The notes under the pieces: generated by a model | The model's database searches: none | Told to the model about the DNA's origin: nothing | Seen by the model: the letters and a program-made list of their open reading frames with translations, nothing else | Position numbers and translations under genes: made by a program | DNA from: Bacteroidales bacterium | GTDB lineage: Bacteria > Bacteroidota > Bacteroidia > Bacteroidales > Bacteroidaceae | Direction of reading: 5' to 3' | DNA: 64,000 nt | NCBI GenBank assembly: GCA_015060885.1 | Contig: SUXO01000005.1 | Coordinates: 17,145-81,144 of the forward strand | Shown here: positions 16,640 through 24,976 of the stretch, one piece after another | How positions within the stretch are numbered: position 1 is the first letter of the stretch | Layout: each line of letters begins with the position of its first letter

Positions 16640-17461
16640 ATGGTAAAAATAACACTGCTTGTATCTACTTACAACTGGCCCGAAGCGTTGAGCGTGTCGC
16701 TCAACTCGGTGCTCAAACAGACCGTGATGCCTTGCGAGGTGGTCATTGCCGACGATGGCAGCCGCGAGGAGACAAAATCCCTTATCGATGATTTCCGCAA
16801 GCGATGTCCTGTTCCTGTAATCCATTGTTGGCAAAGCGACAACGGGTTCCGCAAAACCCGCATATTGAACACAGCCGTTGCGGCAGCATCGGGCGACTAC
16901 ATTGTGCAGATAGACGGCGATATTGTAATAGACAAGAACTTCATTGCCGACCACATTGCGCAGATGCGCCCACACACCTTCGTGCGCGGCAGCCGTGCCT
17001 GTCTGCTGCCCGAAATAACACAGGAGGTGCTCAAAAAGGGCCGTTGCGACGTGTCGCTCCTCTCAAAGCACGTTATGAACGGCTTCAATGCTTTCCGCTC
17101 AAAGTTCCTCTCGTTGTTCCTCTGCCGCCGGTCGAGCGATGTCCGCCACGTGAAAGGGTGCAATACTGCTTTCTGGAAGAGTGACTTCATTGCCGTGAAC
17201 GGCTATAACAACGACCTTTCGGGTTGGGGGCACGAGGATATTGAACTTGCCGCCCGTCTTTACAACAACGGAACGGCATTGCGCATAGTGAAATCCCTTG
17301 CAATAGCCTTTCACCTCCATCATACATTCAATTCCCGCCACAACGAACAGGGCAATCTGCAAGTGTATGAGCAGGTGATAATGGATAAAGTGAAACGCTG
17401 TGAAAACGGCTACGACGAACTTCTAAACATAGAAAACGATGACCGACAAATATGGAGTTAA
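16640..17461 (+). CDS. family 2 glycosyltransferase with galactosyltransferase-like C-terminal region
   Basis: 273 residues from MVKITLLVSTYNWPEAL, chosen because GT2 proteins usually begin a few residues before the STYN strand; in-frame ATGs at 16622 and 16604 are alternatives. GT-A fold motifs: VVIADDGSREET (nucleotide-binding Asp-Asp), YIVQIDGDIV (the DxD metal motif) and, further on, GCNTAFWKSDF plus GWGHEDIELAARL, the latter like the C-terminal half of beta-1,4-galactosyltransferases. It transfers a hexose or HexNAc during surface glycan or lipopolysaccharide synthesis, probably at the inner membrane face. It overlaps the next gene by 23 bp. Confidence 0.88.
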   Translation: MVKITLLVSTYNWPEALSVSLNSVLKQTVMPCEVVIADDGSREETKSLIDDFRKRCPVPVIHCWQSDNGFRKTRILNTAVAAASGDYIVQIDGDIVIDKNFIADHIAQMRPHTFVRGSRACLLPEITQEVLKKGRCDVSLLSKHVMNGFNAFRSKFLSLFLCRRSSDVRHVKGCNTAFWKSDFIAVNGYNNDLSGWGHEDIELAARLYNNGTALRIVKSLAIAFHLHHTFNSRHNEQGNLQVYEQVIMDKVKRCENGYDELLNIENDDRQIWS

Positions 17462-18149
17462 GGTAACAGTCGTTACTGTTGTATATAATGGTGCCGAATA
17501 TATTGAACGTGCGATAGACAGCGTTGCCGCGCAGTCCTATCCCAATATCGAATATATAATTGTCGACGGCGGTTCCACAGACGGCACGCTGGAAATACTT
17601 GAACGCCGCAAGAGTGATATTACCCGCTACATAAGCGAGCCCGACAAAGGCATATACGATGCCATGAACAAGGGCATTGCCCTCTCGACAGGCGACTGGA
17701 TATACTTCCTGGGGTGCGACGATTTCCTCTATCCCGAATTCTCTGATATGTGTCCCCGCCTCAAAGACCCTTCGACCGTCTATTACGGCAATGTATTCCA
17801 CAAGGGCAAGGTGCTGAACGGTGAGTTCAATTCATATATGCTGGCGAAATACCCGATATTGCACCAAGCGGTGTTCTACCCCCGTATGGCTATGGAGAGG
17901 TATAAATACAATCTCAAATACAAGGTGGCAGCCGACCACTACATAACAATACAGTGCTGGCACGACAAGGATATAAAATTCCGCTACGAAGATATATGTG
18001 TGGCGCGTTATATGGAGGCCGGTTTCTCGGCAGTAACCCGCGATGAGGCTTTCGAGAAGGACAGGTTGAAGATTGTGTACGACAACTTCGGTTTCTTTGT
18101 CTTTGTACGTTTCCTCATCCGTTGGTTGAAGGATAAAATGAGAAAATAA
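17439..18149 (+). CDS. family 2 glycosyltransferase
   Basis: 236 residues. GT-A signatures: VVTVVYNGAEYIERAIDSV, IIVDGGSTDGTLEIL and DKGIYDAMNKGI, followed by the short metal motif in FLGCDDFLYPE. This closely fits the WcaA/WcaE-like enzymes that add one sugar in capsule or lipopolysaccharide outer core assembly. A short basic C-terminus (FLIRWLKDKMRK) may touch the membrane. The start overlaps the preceding glycosyltransferase by 23 bp and the stop shares a base with the next ATG, so the three are almost certainly translated from one message. Confidence 0.9.
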   Translation: MTDKYGVKVTVVTVVYNGAEYIERAIDSVAAQSYPNIEYIIVDGGSTDGTLEILERRKSDITRYISEPDKGIYDAMNKGIALSTGDWIYFLGCDDFLYPEFSDMCPRLKDPSTVYYGNVFHKGKVLNGEFNSYMLAKYPILHQAVFYPRMAMERYKYNLKYKVAADHYITIQCWHDKDIKFRYEDICVARYMEAGFSAVTRDEAFEKDRLKIVYDNFGFFVFVRFLIRWLKDKMRK

Positions 18150-19228
18150 TGAAAGTCCTATACGATAATCAGGTGTTCGACGGGCAACGTATTGGCGGAA
18201 TATCGCGGTACTTCTCAATACTTGCATCGGAACTCCCGAAGCAGGGAGTCGATGTGGCTATGGGGCTTCTTGCCACCAGGAATGTCTATATGCACGACAC
18301 CTGCCCGTTGCGTTGGTTGGGCTTTATGCGCAAGCACAATGAGGCCTATTCGAAATTTCTTATGCGCCACACGCAGTACGACGTGTACCATCCCACATAC
18401 TATTTTACCCATATGCAGCGGCACAAACACCCGCAAGTGCCTATGGTGGTAACAGTGCACGACCTAATCCAGGAGCGTTTCCGTGCTCCCGGTGCCGAAG
18501 ATGCAGCATTGGAGCAGATAAGGCAGGAAAAGGCAAGGATAGTGGCTGCTGCCGACAGGCTCATCGCAATATCGGAGAATACCAAGCGCGATATGATTGA
18601 TGTGTGGGGTGTTGACGAAAAGAAGATCGATGTGATATACCACGGTCTTATGTGGAGCGAGAACCTGCTTGCAACTCCGGCCGCCCTTCCTTTCACAGGG
18701 GGTTATCTGCTTTTTGTGGGTGACCGCAAGGCCGAATACAAGAACTTCAAGGAGTTCATAGTGGCGGCATCACAGGTGGTAAAGAAGTATGGCCTTAACA
18801 TTGTGTGTACAGGACACCCCTTCTCGCCGGCCGAAATGGAGTTCCTAAAACAGTACGGTGTGGATAACCTCACCCACTCGTTCTTTGTCGACGAGGGTAC
18901 CTTGCTGTGGCTTTACCGCAATGCGGCCTGCTTTGTTTTCCCCTCGTGCTACGAAGGGTTCGGCATTCCAATCCTGGAAGCGTTCAAGGCCTCTTGTCCC
19001 ACAATCCTTGCCAACGCAAGCTGTTTCCCCGAAATTGGCGGCGATGCAGTGGAGTATTACGAACCAGGCCACCCCGACAGCCTTGTGTCGAAACTGACTC
19101 TTCTGCTCGACGATTCCGAGCATTGCGACGCGCTGCGTAAAGCAGGGCAGGAGCGTCTCTCGCAATTCGGCATTGAAAAGATGGCGACTGCCACAAAGGA
19201 GTGCTACAAGCGTGCCGTGGGTAAATAA
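18149..19228 (+). CDS. family 4 (GT-B) glycosyltransferase
   Basis: 359 residues. The N-terminal Rossmann half has VFDGQRIGGISRYFSIL, with the glycine-rich acceptor loop; the C-terminal half (about 180-359) has LLFVGDRKAEYKNF and FVFPSCYEGFGIPILEAF, the EX7E motif that binds the nucleotide sugar. Retaining mechanism, mannosyl- or glucosyltransferase-like. The ATG overlaps the stop of the previous gene (TAATG). With the two GT2 genes it forms a small glycan-assembly operon; no polymerase or flippase is nearby, so lipopolysaccharide core decoration is more likely than a full capsule locus. Confidence 0.92.
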   Translation: MKVLYDNQVFDGQRIGGISRYFSILASELPKQGVDVAMGLLATRNVYMHDTCPLRWLGFMRKHNEAYSKFLMRHTQYDVYHPTYYFTHMQRHKHPQVPMVVTVHDLIQERFRAPGAEDAALEQIRQEKARIVAAADRLIAISENTKRDMIDVWGVDEKKIDVIYHGLMWSENLLATPAALPFTGGYLLFVGDRKAEYKNFKEFIVAASQVVKKYGLNIVCTGHPFSPAEMEFLKQYGVDNLTHSFFVDEGTLLWLYRNAACFVFPSCYEGFGIPILEAFKASCPTILANASCFPEIGGDAVEYYEPGHPDSLVSKLTLLLDDSEHCDALRKAGQERLSQFGIEKMATATKECYKRAVGK

Positions 19229-19257
19229 ATCCCGAATGATTTTATGTGAAACTGTTA

Positions 19258-20919
19258 TTATGCAAGCAGCATAATAGCCACTTGTATTATTATTATCCTC
19301 AAAAAGATACACACCGGGTATACTGTGGCGTAGGATACTGCCGGGTTGTCGCCCTCAATTGTTTCGTTGGCGTAATTAAGAGCCATAGGATTGGCCATTG
19401 CGCCGCAAGCAAGCCCCACCGAGGAACCGAAATCGAGTTTCAGCACTCGAAGCGACAGCAGGCACACCGCAATAACGGGAAGTGTGGTAATGAGGAAACC
19501 CAAGCAGAGCCACAAGGCACCTTCGGGGCGCACAATGGTTTCAAAGAAGTGTGCGCCGGCATCGAGCCCCAGGCAGGCAAGGTACAGGTTCAGTCCAAGT
19601 GCGCGAAGCATCATATTGGCACTCTGCGTGGTGTATGTGACCATATGCAGCCGCGGCCCGAACGTGCCTACAAGTATTCCCATAAGAATGGGACCTCCGG
19701 CAAGGCCCAGCTTCACAGGCAGCGACATTCCGGGTATTGCAAATGGGATGCTGCCGAGTACAAGTCCCAGAATGATGCCGATGAACACGGCTACAAGGTT
19801 GGGCTCGTCGAGGTTCTTCACCGCGTTGCCAAGTATCTTTTCCACATTATGTATGTTGGCGGCCTCGCCCACCACGGTGAGGCGGTCGCCCATTTGCAGG
19901 CGCAGGTCGGGGGTGGCAAGCAGTTCCACACCCGAACGGTGTATGCGGCTTATGTTTATTCCATAATTGTTGCGCAGGCGCAGTGAAGAGAGCTTCTTGC
20001 CGTTTATTTCGGGGCGGGTAATGAGAATGCCCTGTGCGACAAGCTGGTTGTCAATCTTGTTCCAGTCGATGTTTTCGGCATTCCAGTCCTTCTTCTCCTG
20101 CTCGCCGAATATCATACGCAGTGCCTCGGTCTCTTCGGGTTTTGTGATTATGAGCAGAATGTCGTTCTCTTCAATCTTCTTGTCGCCGGTTGGTATCTGC
20201 ACTTTGTCGTTTCTCCACAGACGCGAGATTACGAACGAGTGCTGGCTGCCTGTGGCTATCGCACTCACGCTCTTGCCGAAAATGGCGGGGTTGGTTACGC
20301 GGTAGCTGGCAACAAATATGTTCTTCTTGTGCTCCTTGTCGGGGCCCGAAAGGTCACTCTCCTTTACAAAGAACCGTCGCATAAAGGCAATTGCAAGTAT
20401 AACGCCCACAACGCCCAGCGGGTAGGCAAGGGCGCAACTGAGTGCCGCTCCGTTGGCATCTATGTTCATCTGTTCAAGTGTCTGTTGGGCGGCGGCAAGT
20501 GCCGGTGTGTTGGTGGTTGCACCGCAAAGGATGCCCGAAATGTCGGCTATGGATATCCCGCAAAGATAACTTATGCCATAGGCCATAATGGTGCCGATGA
20601 GCACTATTCCTGTTGCAGGCATGAGTAGCCTTGCACCGGCAGTGCGCAGGGAACTGAAAAAACCGGGGCCCACTTGAAGTCCCAGTGCATAGACAAAGAT
20701 TACAAGACCGAACGATTCGGCATAATGCAGCATGGCGGGGTCAATGCTGAGCCCCAGGCTGCCTGCAAGAATACCTATGAAAAATACGAAGGTTATGCCA
20801 AGTGAAATGCCGAACAGGCGAACTTTTCCAAGAATGATTCCTGTGGCCGAAATGAGCGACAATATTATTATTGCTTGCAGTGCCGAATGTTCAACAAAGA
20901 GTGAGTCTATAAAATTCAT
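19258..20919 (-). CDS. AspT/YidE-family putative transporter with two RCK_C domains
   Basis: 553 residues from the ATG at 20919 (MNFIDSLFVEHS); an earlier ATG at 20958 lies upstream of the -7 box and was rejected. Layout: five or six membrane helices, two TrkA-C (RCK_C) domains (about 185-350; LWRNDKVQIPTGDKKIEEND, TRPEINGKKLSSLRL, GDRLTVVGEAANI), then a second half-set of helices with GLACGAMANPMALNYANE. This is the aspartate:alanine exchanger family; E. coli YidE and YbjL share the layout. The substrate is unknown, and the cytosolic domains suggest ligand gating. Confidence 0.85.
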   Translation of the reverse strand: MNFIDSLFVEHSALQAIIILSLISATGIILGKVRLFGISLGITFVFFIGILAGSLGLSIDPAMLHYAESFGLVIFVYALGLQVGPGFFSSLRTAGARLLMPATGIVLIGTIMAYGISYLCGISIADISGILCGATTNTPALAAAQQTLEQMNIDANGAALSCALAYPLGVVGVILAIAFMRRFFVKESDLSGPDKEHKKNIFVASYRVTNPAIFGKSVSAIATGSQHSFVISRLWRNDKVQIPTGDKKIEENDILLIITKPEETEALRMIFGEQEKKDWNAENIDWNKIDNQLVAQGILITRPEINGKKLSSLRLRNNYGINISRIHRSGVELLATPDLRLQMGDRLTVVGEAANIHNVEKILGNAVKNLDEPNLVAVFIGIILGLVLGSIPFAIPGMSLPVKLGLAGGPILMGILVGTFGPRLHMVTYTTQSANMMLRALGLNLYLACLGLDAGAHFFETIVRPEGALWLCLGFLITTLPVIAVCLLSLRVLKLDFGSSVGLACGAMANPMALNYANETIEGDNPAVSYATVYPVCIFLRIIIIQVAIMLLA

Positions 20920-20947
20920 ATTATCCGGTATGGTATATCGTCTTGGA

Positions 20948-20955
20948 CAAAGATA
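20948..20955 (-). promoter_or_regulatory. -7 box (TATCTTTG) for AspT-like gene
   Basis: Exact TAnnTTTG match on the minus strand, 29 bp before the ATG at 20919. It lies inside the longer alternative reading frame, which supports the shorter start. No clear -33 box. Confidence 0.55.
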
Positions 20956-20998
20956 CACGATTTTTACGATATCCCACTCCTTGCGGGTAAAAATTCCT

Positions 20999-22246
20999 TT
21001 ACACCTCTTCTTTAATGGAGAAGCCGATGGCTGTCACGGCATCAATCACCTTTGACTTGTCGAACGTGCCCTTTACGGTGGCTTTTCCGTCGGCAAGGTT
21101 CACATCAACTCCGCTCACGCCCTCAATGGCTGCGATAGCCTTCTCCACACTTGCCTTGCAGTGGTTGCAGGCCATTCCGTCTACCGCAAAAACGGTTTGC
21201 TCCTCATGCACATTGCAACTGCACTCCTCGCAATGGCAGTGGTGGTGTTTGTGACGGTGACGTTGTATAAAGGCATTTATGAGCAAAATGGCAAGGAGTA
21301 CCGAGCAGGCAGTGTCGAAGTATGAGAAACCGCCGTGCTCATGTGCGTGCGCCCCTGCGATGGTGGTGCTGAACCACTCGCGCGGCAGCAGGTTGTCTAT
21401 TATAAGGCCGAATGTTATGGCACCGGCTATTATGGAAAGAAGGTAGAGAAAGAGCGTGCGGCGGCCCATCACCTTACCGATTATCAGCATCGAAGCGGTG
21501 TTCACGGCAGGGCCGGCCATAAGCAACACAAATGCGGTTCCGGGGGTGAGCCCTTTGAGCATAAGTGCTACGGCGATTGGTATGGAGCCTGTTGCACACA
21601 GGTACATTGGTATTGCCAGCAGAAGCACCAGCAGCATACTCAACAGCGAGTTGTCGGCAAAAATCTCGAAGAACGATTCGGGGACAAATACAGTGATGAG
21701 GCCGGCAACAATGAGTCCCACCATCAGCCATTTGCCTATGTCCTGCATCATATCGACAAAAGCATATTTAAGCGCAGCCATAATCTTGGCTCCGAAACTT
21801 TTCCCCTCTTTATTCTCCTGCCTTGCAACGGTAATTGTGCTTTTTGCCGCCTTTTCATCGGAGAATTTGGCAGTCAGCAGGCCGCCTGTGAGTGCTGTTA
21901 CAATAGCTGCAAGCGGGCGCAATAACGCAAATGGTAGGCCCATAAGGGAGTAGGTGGCTATTATGGAGTCGATACCGGTTTGCGGGGTGGCTATGAGAAA
22001 CGACACTGTTGCCGCCTTCGATGCTCCTTCCTTGTGCAACGACATTGCCGTGGGTATTACACCGCACGAACAGAGAGGCAGTGGAACGCCCAGGATGGTT
22101 GCGTTTATTACACTGCGGAAAGTGCCACCACCCAAATATCGGCTGTAAAGGTTGCCGGGAACGAATGCGTGCATAATTCCTGCAAGCAGAAAACCCAGCA
22201 GCACGAATGGCGACATTGTGTTTATAAGTTCAAGAATTTCGGTCAT
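20999..22246 (-). CDS. SO_0444-type Cu/Zn efflux permease fused to a heavy-metal-associated domain
   Basis: 415 residues. The permease part (about 1-310) has the cysteine motif LPLCSCGVIPTAMSLHKEGAS of the DUF318/YraQ-like permeases, repeated in spirit as YLCATGSIPIAVALMLKG in the second half. It is followed by a His/Cys-rich link (RHRHKHHHCHCEEC, about 318-332) and a C-terminal HMA domain (about 346-415) with GMACNHCKASVEKA. This layout fits the SO_0444 family proposed to export copper or zinc. The fused domain and link probably collect metal for export. It is divergent from a Fur-family regulator 112 bp away. Confidence 0.88.
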   Translation of the reverse strand: MTEILELINTMSPFVLLGFLLAGIMHAFVPGNLYSRYLGGGTFRSVINATILGVPLPLCSCGVIPTAMSLHKEGASKAATVSFLIATPQTGIDSIIATYSLMGLPFALLRPLAAIVTALTGGLLTAKFSDEKAAKSTITVARQENKEGKSFGAKIMAALKYAFVDMMQDIGKWLMVGLIVAGLITVFVPESFFEIFADNSLLSMLLVLLLAIPMYLCATGSIPIAVALMLKGLTPGTAFVLLMAGPAVNTASMLIIGKVMGRRTLFLYLLSIIAGAITFGLIIDNLLPREWFSTTIAGAHAHEHGGFSYFDTACSVLLAILLINAFIQRHRHKHHHCHCEECSCNVHEEQTVFAVDGMACNHCKASVEKAIAAIEGVSGVDVNLADGKATVKGTFDKSKVIDAVTAIGFSIKEEV

Positions 22247-22272
22247 AGTTCTGTTTTATTGTTTCTTTGATG

Positions 22273-22358
22273 CAAAAATAATATTAAAACAGTGCAATTT
22301 GTTTGCATAATTTGAGAATTATTTCTCTTGAATGGCATAAAAAATATATTTTTGCACT
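22273..22358. promoter_or_regulatory. divergent promoter/operator region between permease and Fur-family gene
   Basis: Two opposed -7 boxes are present: TATTTTTG on the minus strand (22273-22280) for the permease and TATTTTTG on the plus strand (22347-22354) for the regulator. Between them are the dyad GAGAA-TTAT-TTCTC (22314-22327) and a wide pair AGTGCAA (22291-22297) / TTGCACT (22352-22358). The centred dyad is a likely operator for the adjacent metalloregulator. The plus -7 box ends 4 bp before the ATG. Confidence 0.5.
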
Positions 22359-22784
22359 ATGGATTATGAGAAAATTCTTAAAGAGAACGGTATAAGGCCA
22401 ACCGCTGTGCGGCTGCTTATATTCAAGGGAATAGTGGAGTATGCAGCTCCCTTTTCGCTCGAAGAGCTATATAACCATCTCGAAACAATAGACCGCAGTA
22501 CCGTGTTCCGCGCCCTCACCCTTTTTGAGGAGGAGCATCTGCTGCACAGTTTCGAGGATGGCAGCGGAAAAAGAAAATATTGCTATCACCATCCCTCACA
22601 CAGCGATCATTGCGGTGAAACAGCCCGCTCCTGCCGCCACATACACGCCACTTGCAGGGTGTGTGGCCGTTCAATGTGCATAACGTCGCAAGAGGTACCC
22701 GTGGTGCCCCTGCCTGTCGATTTTGAGGTGGAGAACATAAATTACATTGTCACCGGCGTGTGCGGTAACTGCAAGAAAGGGTAA
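22359..22784 (+). CDS. Fur-family metal-responsive transcriptional regulator
   Basis: 141 residues. An N-terminal winged helix (about 1-80; NGIRPTAVRLLIF, DRSTVFRALTLFEEEHLL) is followed by the dimer/metal region with a His-rich segment (YHHPSHSDHCGE), then two CxxC pairs (CRVC and CGNC) forming the structural zinc site. Zur or another Fur subtype cannot be told apart by eye, though the pairing with a Cu/Zn efflux permease suggests zinc or copper sensing. Its promoter box lies so close to the ATG that the message may be leaderless. Confidence 0.88.
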   Translation: MDYEKILKENGIRPTAVRLLIFKGIVEYAAPFSLEELYNHLETIDRSTVFRALTLFEEEHLLHSFEDGSGKRKYCYHHPSHSDHCGETARSCRHIHATCRVCGRSMCITSQEVPVVPLPVDFEVENINYIVTGVCGNCKKG

Positions 22785-22823
22785 TGCGGTTGGCAGAATG
22801 CCTATACGCAAAATTATAAAAGC

Positions 22824-22852
22824 AATGCTAATCGCTTCAAGCGATTAGCATT
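22824..22852. terminator. hairpin between Fur-family gene and tRNA-Leu
   Basis: Perfect 12-bp arms AATGCTAATCGC (22824-22835) and GCGATTAGCATT (22841-22852) with a 5-nt loop. On the minus strand it is followed by GCTTTTATAATTTT, so it probably ends the tRNA transcript as well as the convergent regulator message. Confidence 0.8.
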
Positions 22853-22860
22853 ATGAAAAG

Positions 22861-22946
22861 TACTCGAAGCGGGACTTGAACCCGCACGGCGTTTAAATGC
22901 CAAAGGATTTTAAGTCCTTCGTGTCTACCGATTCCACCATTCGAGC
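22861..22946 (-). tRNA. tRNA-Leu (anticodon TAA)
   Basis: On the minus strand, 86 nt fold as a class II tRNA: acceptor GCTCGAA pairs with TTCGAGT (one G-U at the first pair), D-arm with GGTAGACA, anticodon stem AAGGA/TCCTT around loop CTTAAAA (anticodon TAA at 22910-22912), a long variable arm, and T-loop GTTCAAGTC. Discriminator A; CCA is not encoded. Confidence 0.95.
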
Positions 22947-23028
22947 GACCTTAATTATTTATGGTTCTTTTTACAAAACCGTTGCAAAGATAATGGCTTT
23001 TGCCATAAAAATCAAAAAAATGGGGTGT

Positions 23029-23553
23029 TTAATTTGTTATGATTATGTTTGAACCGTTCTTTGCCACCCTGTATTGCCACAATGGGCGTTTAGCAATGCC
23101 TTCTATGGGTATGCCGCCGCTGTTCAGGTCGAACTTACTGCCGCACTTTTCGCAGTGGGCGTGCCCGATGGGTTGTGTCACAATGAGTTTGCGGCCGGGT
23201 TGCTCGCAACTGGGGCAAGCGAGGTCGAACGCCATTATGTTGCCATCGCAGGCCGAGGGTGTGCCTATTATGAGCCCGGCGAGCCCGTAGAACGGGTTGC
23301 CATACATTGCCTGTTGTGCCGTGAGCCTCACTGTCATCTCCTTGTTGTTGGCCCATTGCACTTTGTAGGCTGCCGCGCCGTCACGGGTAATTATAATGTA
23401 CTCTCCATAGCCGTGTACTATGTTGTAGGGGTGAATGGAGGCGTCGCAACTGAAACTCACAGGGTAGTTCGAGTAGAGCGATTCGCTGTCGTCGCTGCAC
23501 GCGGTAAAGGCGGCAAGCATTATTGTTGCTGCAAGTAGAATCTTTGTTTTCAT
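23029..23553 (-). CDS. small lipoprotein with CxxC pairs (Rieske-like/zinc-ribbon-like end)
   Basis: 174 residues. A lipoprotein signal (LAAFTAC, Cys19) is followed by a beta-rich region and a C-terminal part with CPSCEQPGRKL, then HAHCEKCGSKFDLNSG and RPLWQYRV. Two CxxC pairs about 25 residues apart, with a histidine before the second pair, would bind zinc or iron; the spacing and the following Gly-Ser-Lys-Phe resemble Rieske-like folds seen in Bacteroides lipoproteins, but the His/Cys ligand order of a true Rieske cluster is not met. Function unknown. It faces the periplasm. It lies alone between the tRNA and the argH terminator. Confidence 0.65.
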   Translation of the reverse strand: MKTKILLAATIMLAAFTACSDDSESLYSNYPVSFSCDASIHPYNIVHGYGEYIIITRDGAAAYKVQWANNKEMTVRLTAQQAMYGNPFYGLAGLIIGTPSACDGNIMAFDLACPSCEQPGRKLIVTQPIGHAHCEKCGSKFDLNSGGIPIEGIAKRPLWQYRVAKNGSNIIITN

Positions 23554-23576
23554 TTCTGTGTCGTTTATAATAAGGA

Positions 23577-23618
23577 AACGCAGCCCGCCGGCATTTATTA
23601 TGCGTGAGGGGCTGCGTT
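23577..23618 (-). terminator. terminator after argH
   Basis: AACGCAGCCC (23577-23586) and GGGCTGCGTT (23609-23618) are exact complements with a 22-nt loop; on the minus strand the stem is followed by TCCTTATTAT. It separates the pyrE-SRPBCC-argH unit from the lipoprotein gene. Confidence 0.7.
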
Positions 23619-23634
23619 AACTGTTTTTAATGTG

Positions 23635-24975
23635 TTATCGCCCAAGCAGCTTGCCTTCGGCCTGTTTGCTCTTTTCAAAGTCCATTGCACCGAAGATGTT
23701 TTCCATAAGTGCGGCTATCTCCTTGTTGCAGGGGTTGCCGATGCTTCCCTCATGGGTGTGCCTTATGGCTTTGTCGGGAGTGAATGTGCCGGCTTCAATG
23801 TCGAGCCCCACCTTCTTGTATGCATCGCGGAACGGCATTCCTTCTGCGGCAAGGCGGTTCACCTCCTCCACGCTGAACATTGCGTCGTAGCGGCTGTCCT
23901 GTAAAATATCCTTGTTTACCTCTATTCGCTTAATTATGTAGGTTGCCATGTTCAGGCAGTCCTTTATTTCGCCGAATGCGGGTATAAACAGTTCCTTTAT
24001 TATTTGAAGGTCGCGGAAATAGCCACTGGGCAGGTTGTTCATTATCAATATAATGTCGGTGGGCAATGCTTGCAGGCGGTTGCACTTCGCACGCAACAGC
24101 TCGAACACGTCGGGGTTCTTCTTGTGGGGCATTATGCTTGAACCGGTTGTGCACTCGGCGGGCAGTTTCACGAACCCGAAGTTCTGCGAGTTGAACATAC
24201 AGGCATCGAATGCCATTTTGGCAAGTGTTCCGGCAACTCCGGCAAGGGCGTATGCGATGTTTCTCTCGCACTTGCCACGGCCCATCTGTGCATAGACCAC
24301 GTTGTAGTTCATGGAGTCGAAGCCAAGCAGTTCGGTGGTCATTGTGCGGTTGAGGGGGAACGATGAGCCGTAGCCTGCTGCCGAGCCCAACGGGTTGCGG
24401 TTGCACATCCTGTATGCGGCTTGCAGGAAGAGCATATCATCGGTGAGGCTCTCGGCGTATGCACCGAACCACAGCCCGAACGATGACGGCATTGCCACTT
24501 GCAGGTGTGTGTATCCTGGCATAAGAACCTCCTTGTGCTTCTCGCTCTGTTCAACGAGTGCGTCGAACAACTCTTTTACGGCCTCGCATACATCCTGCAA
24601 CTCCTTGCGTGTGAACAGTTTGAGGTCGAGCAGTACCTGGTCGTTGCGCGAACGGCCGCTGTGTATCTTCTTGCCTGTGTCGCCAAGCTTGCGGGTGAGC
24701 ATAAGCTCCACCTGTGAGTGTACATCTTCCACGCCCTCTTCAATTACGAAGTCGCCTTTCTCTATCACGGCGTGTATGTTGCGCAACTCCCCGTGCAGGC
24801 TCTCCATCTCCTCCTTTGTGAGCATACCTATGCTTTGCAGCATTGCACTGTGGGCGATGGAGCCTATTACGTCATAGGGAGCAAGGAATAGGTCGAGCTC
24901 ACGGTCCTTTCCCACCGTGAAACGTTCTATTTCGGGGTTGACATCAATGTTCTTTTCCCAGAGTTTCTTTGCCAT
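23635..24975 (-). CDS. argH: argininosuccinate lyase
   Basis: 446 residues, of the fumarase/aspartase superfamily. Key elements: SGRSRNDQVLLDLKLF (His-Ser-Gly-Arg-Ser-Arg-Asn-Asp-Gln), PGYTHLQVAMPSSFG and the superfamily signature GSSIMPHKKNPDVFEL with the catalytic serine on the mobile loop. It splits argininosuccinate into arginine and fumarate in the cytosol. Last gene of a tight minus-strand unit after pyrE and an SRPBCC protein (1-bp gap to the latter). Pairing of pyrimidine and arginine synthesis is logical, since both use carbamoyl phosphate. Confidence 0.97.
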   Translation of the reverse strand: MAKKLWEKNIDVNPEIERFTVGKDRELDLFLAPYDVIGSIAHSAMLQSIGMLTKEEMESLHGELRNIHAVIEKGDFVIEEGVEDVHSQVELMLTRKLGDTGKKIHSGRSRNDQVLLDLKLFTRKELQDVCEAVKELFDALVEQSEKHKEVLMPGYTHLQVAMPSSFGLWFGAYAESLTDDMLFLQAAYRMCNRNPLGSAAGYGSSFPLNRTMTTELLGFDSMNYNVVYAQMGRGKCERNIAYALAGVAGTLAKMAFDACMFNSQNFGFVKLPAECTTGSSIMPHKKNPDVFELLRAKCNRLQALPTDIILIMNNLPSGYFRDLQIIKELFIPAFGEIKDCLNMATYIIKRIEVNKDILQDSRYDAMFSVEEVNRLAAEGMPFRDAYKKVGLDIEAGTFTPDKAIRHTHEGSIGNPCNKEIAALMENIFGAMDFEKSKQAEGKLLGR

Positions 24976-24976
24976 A

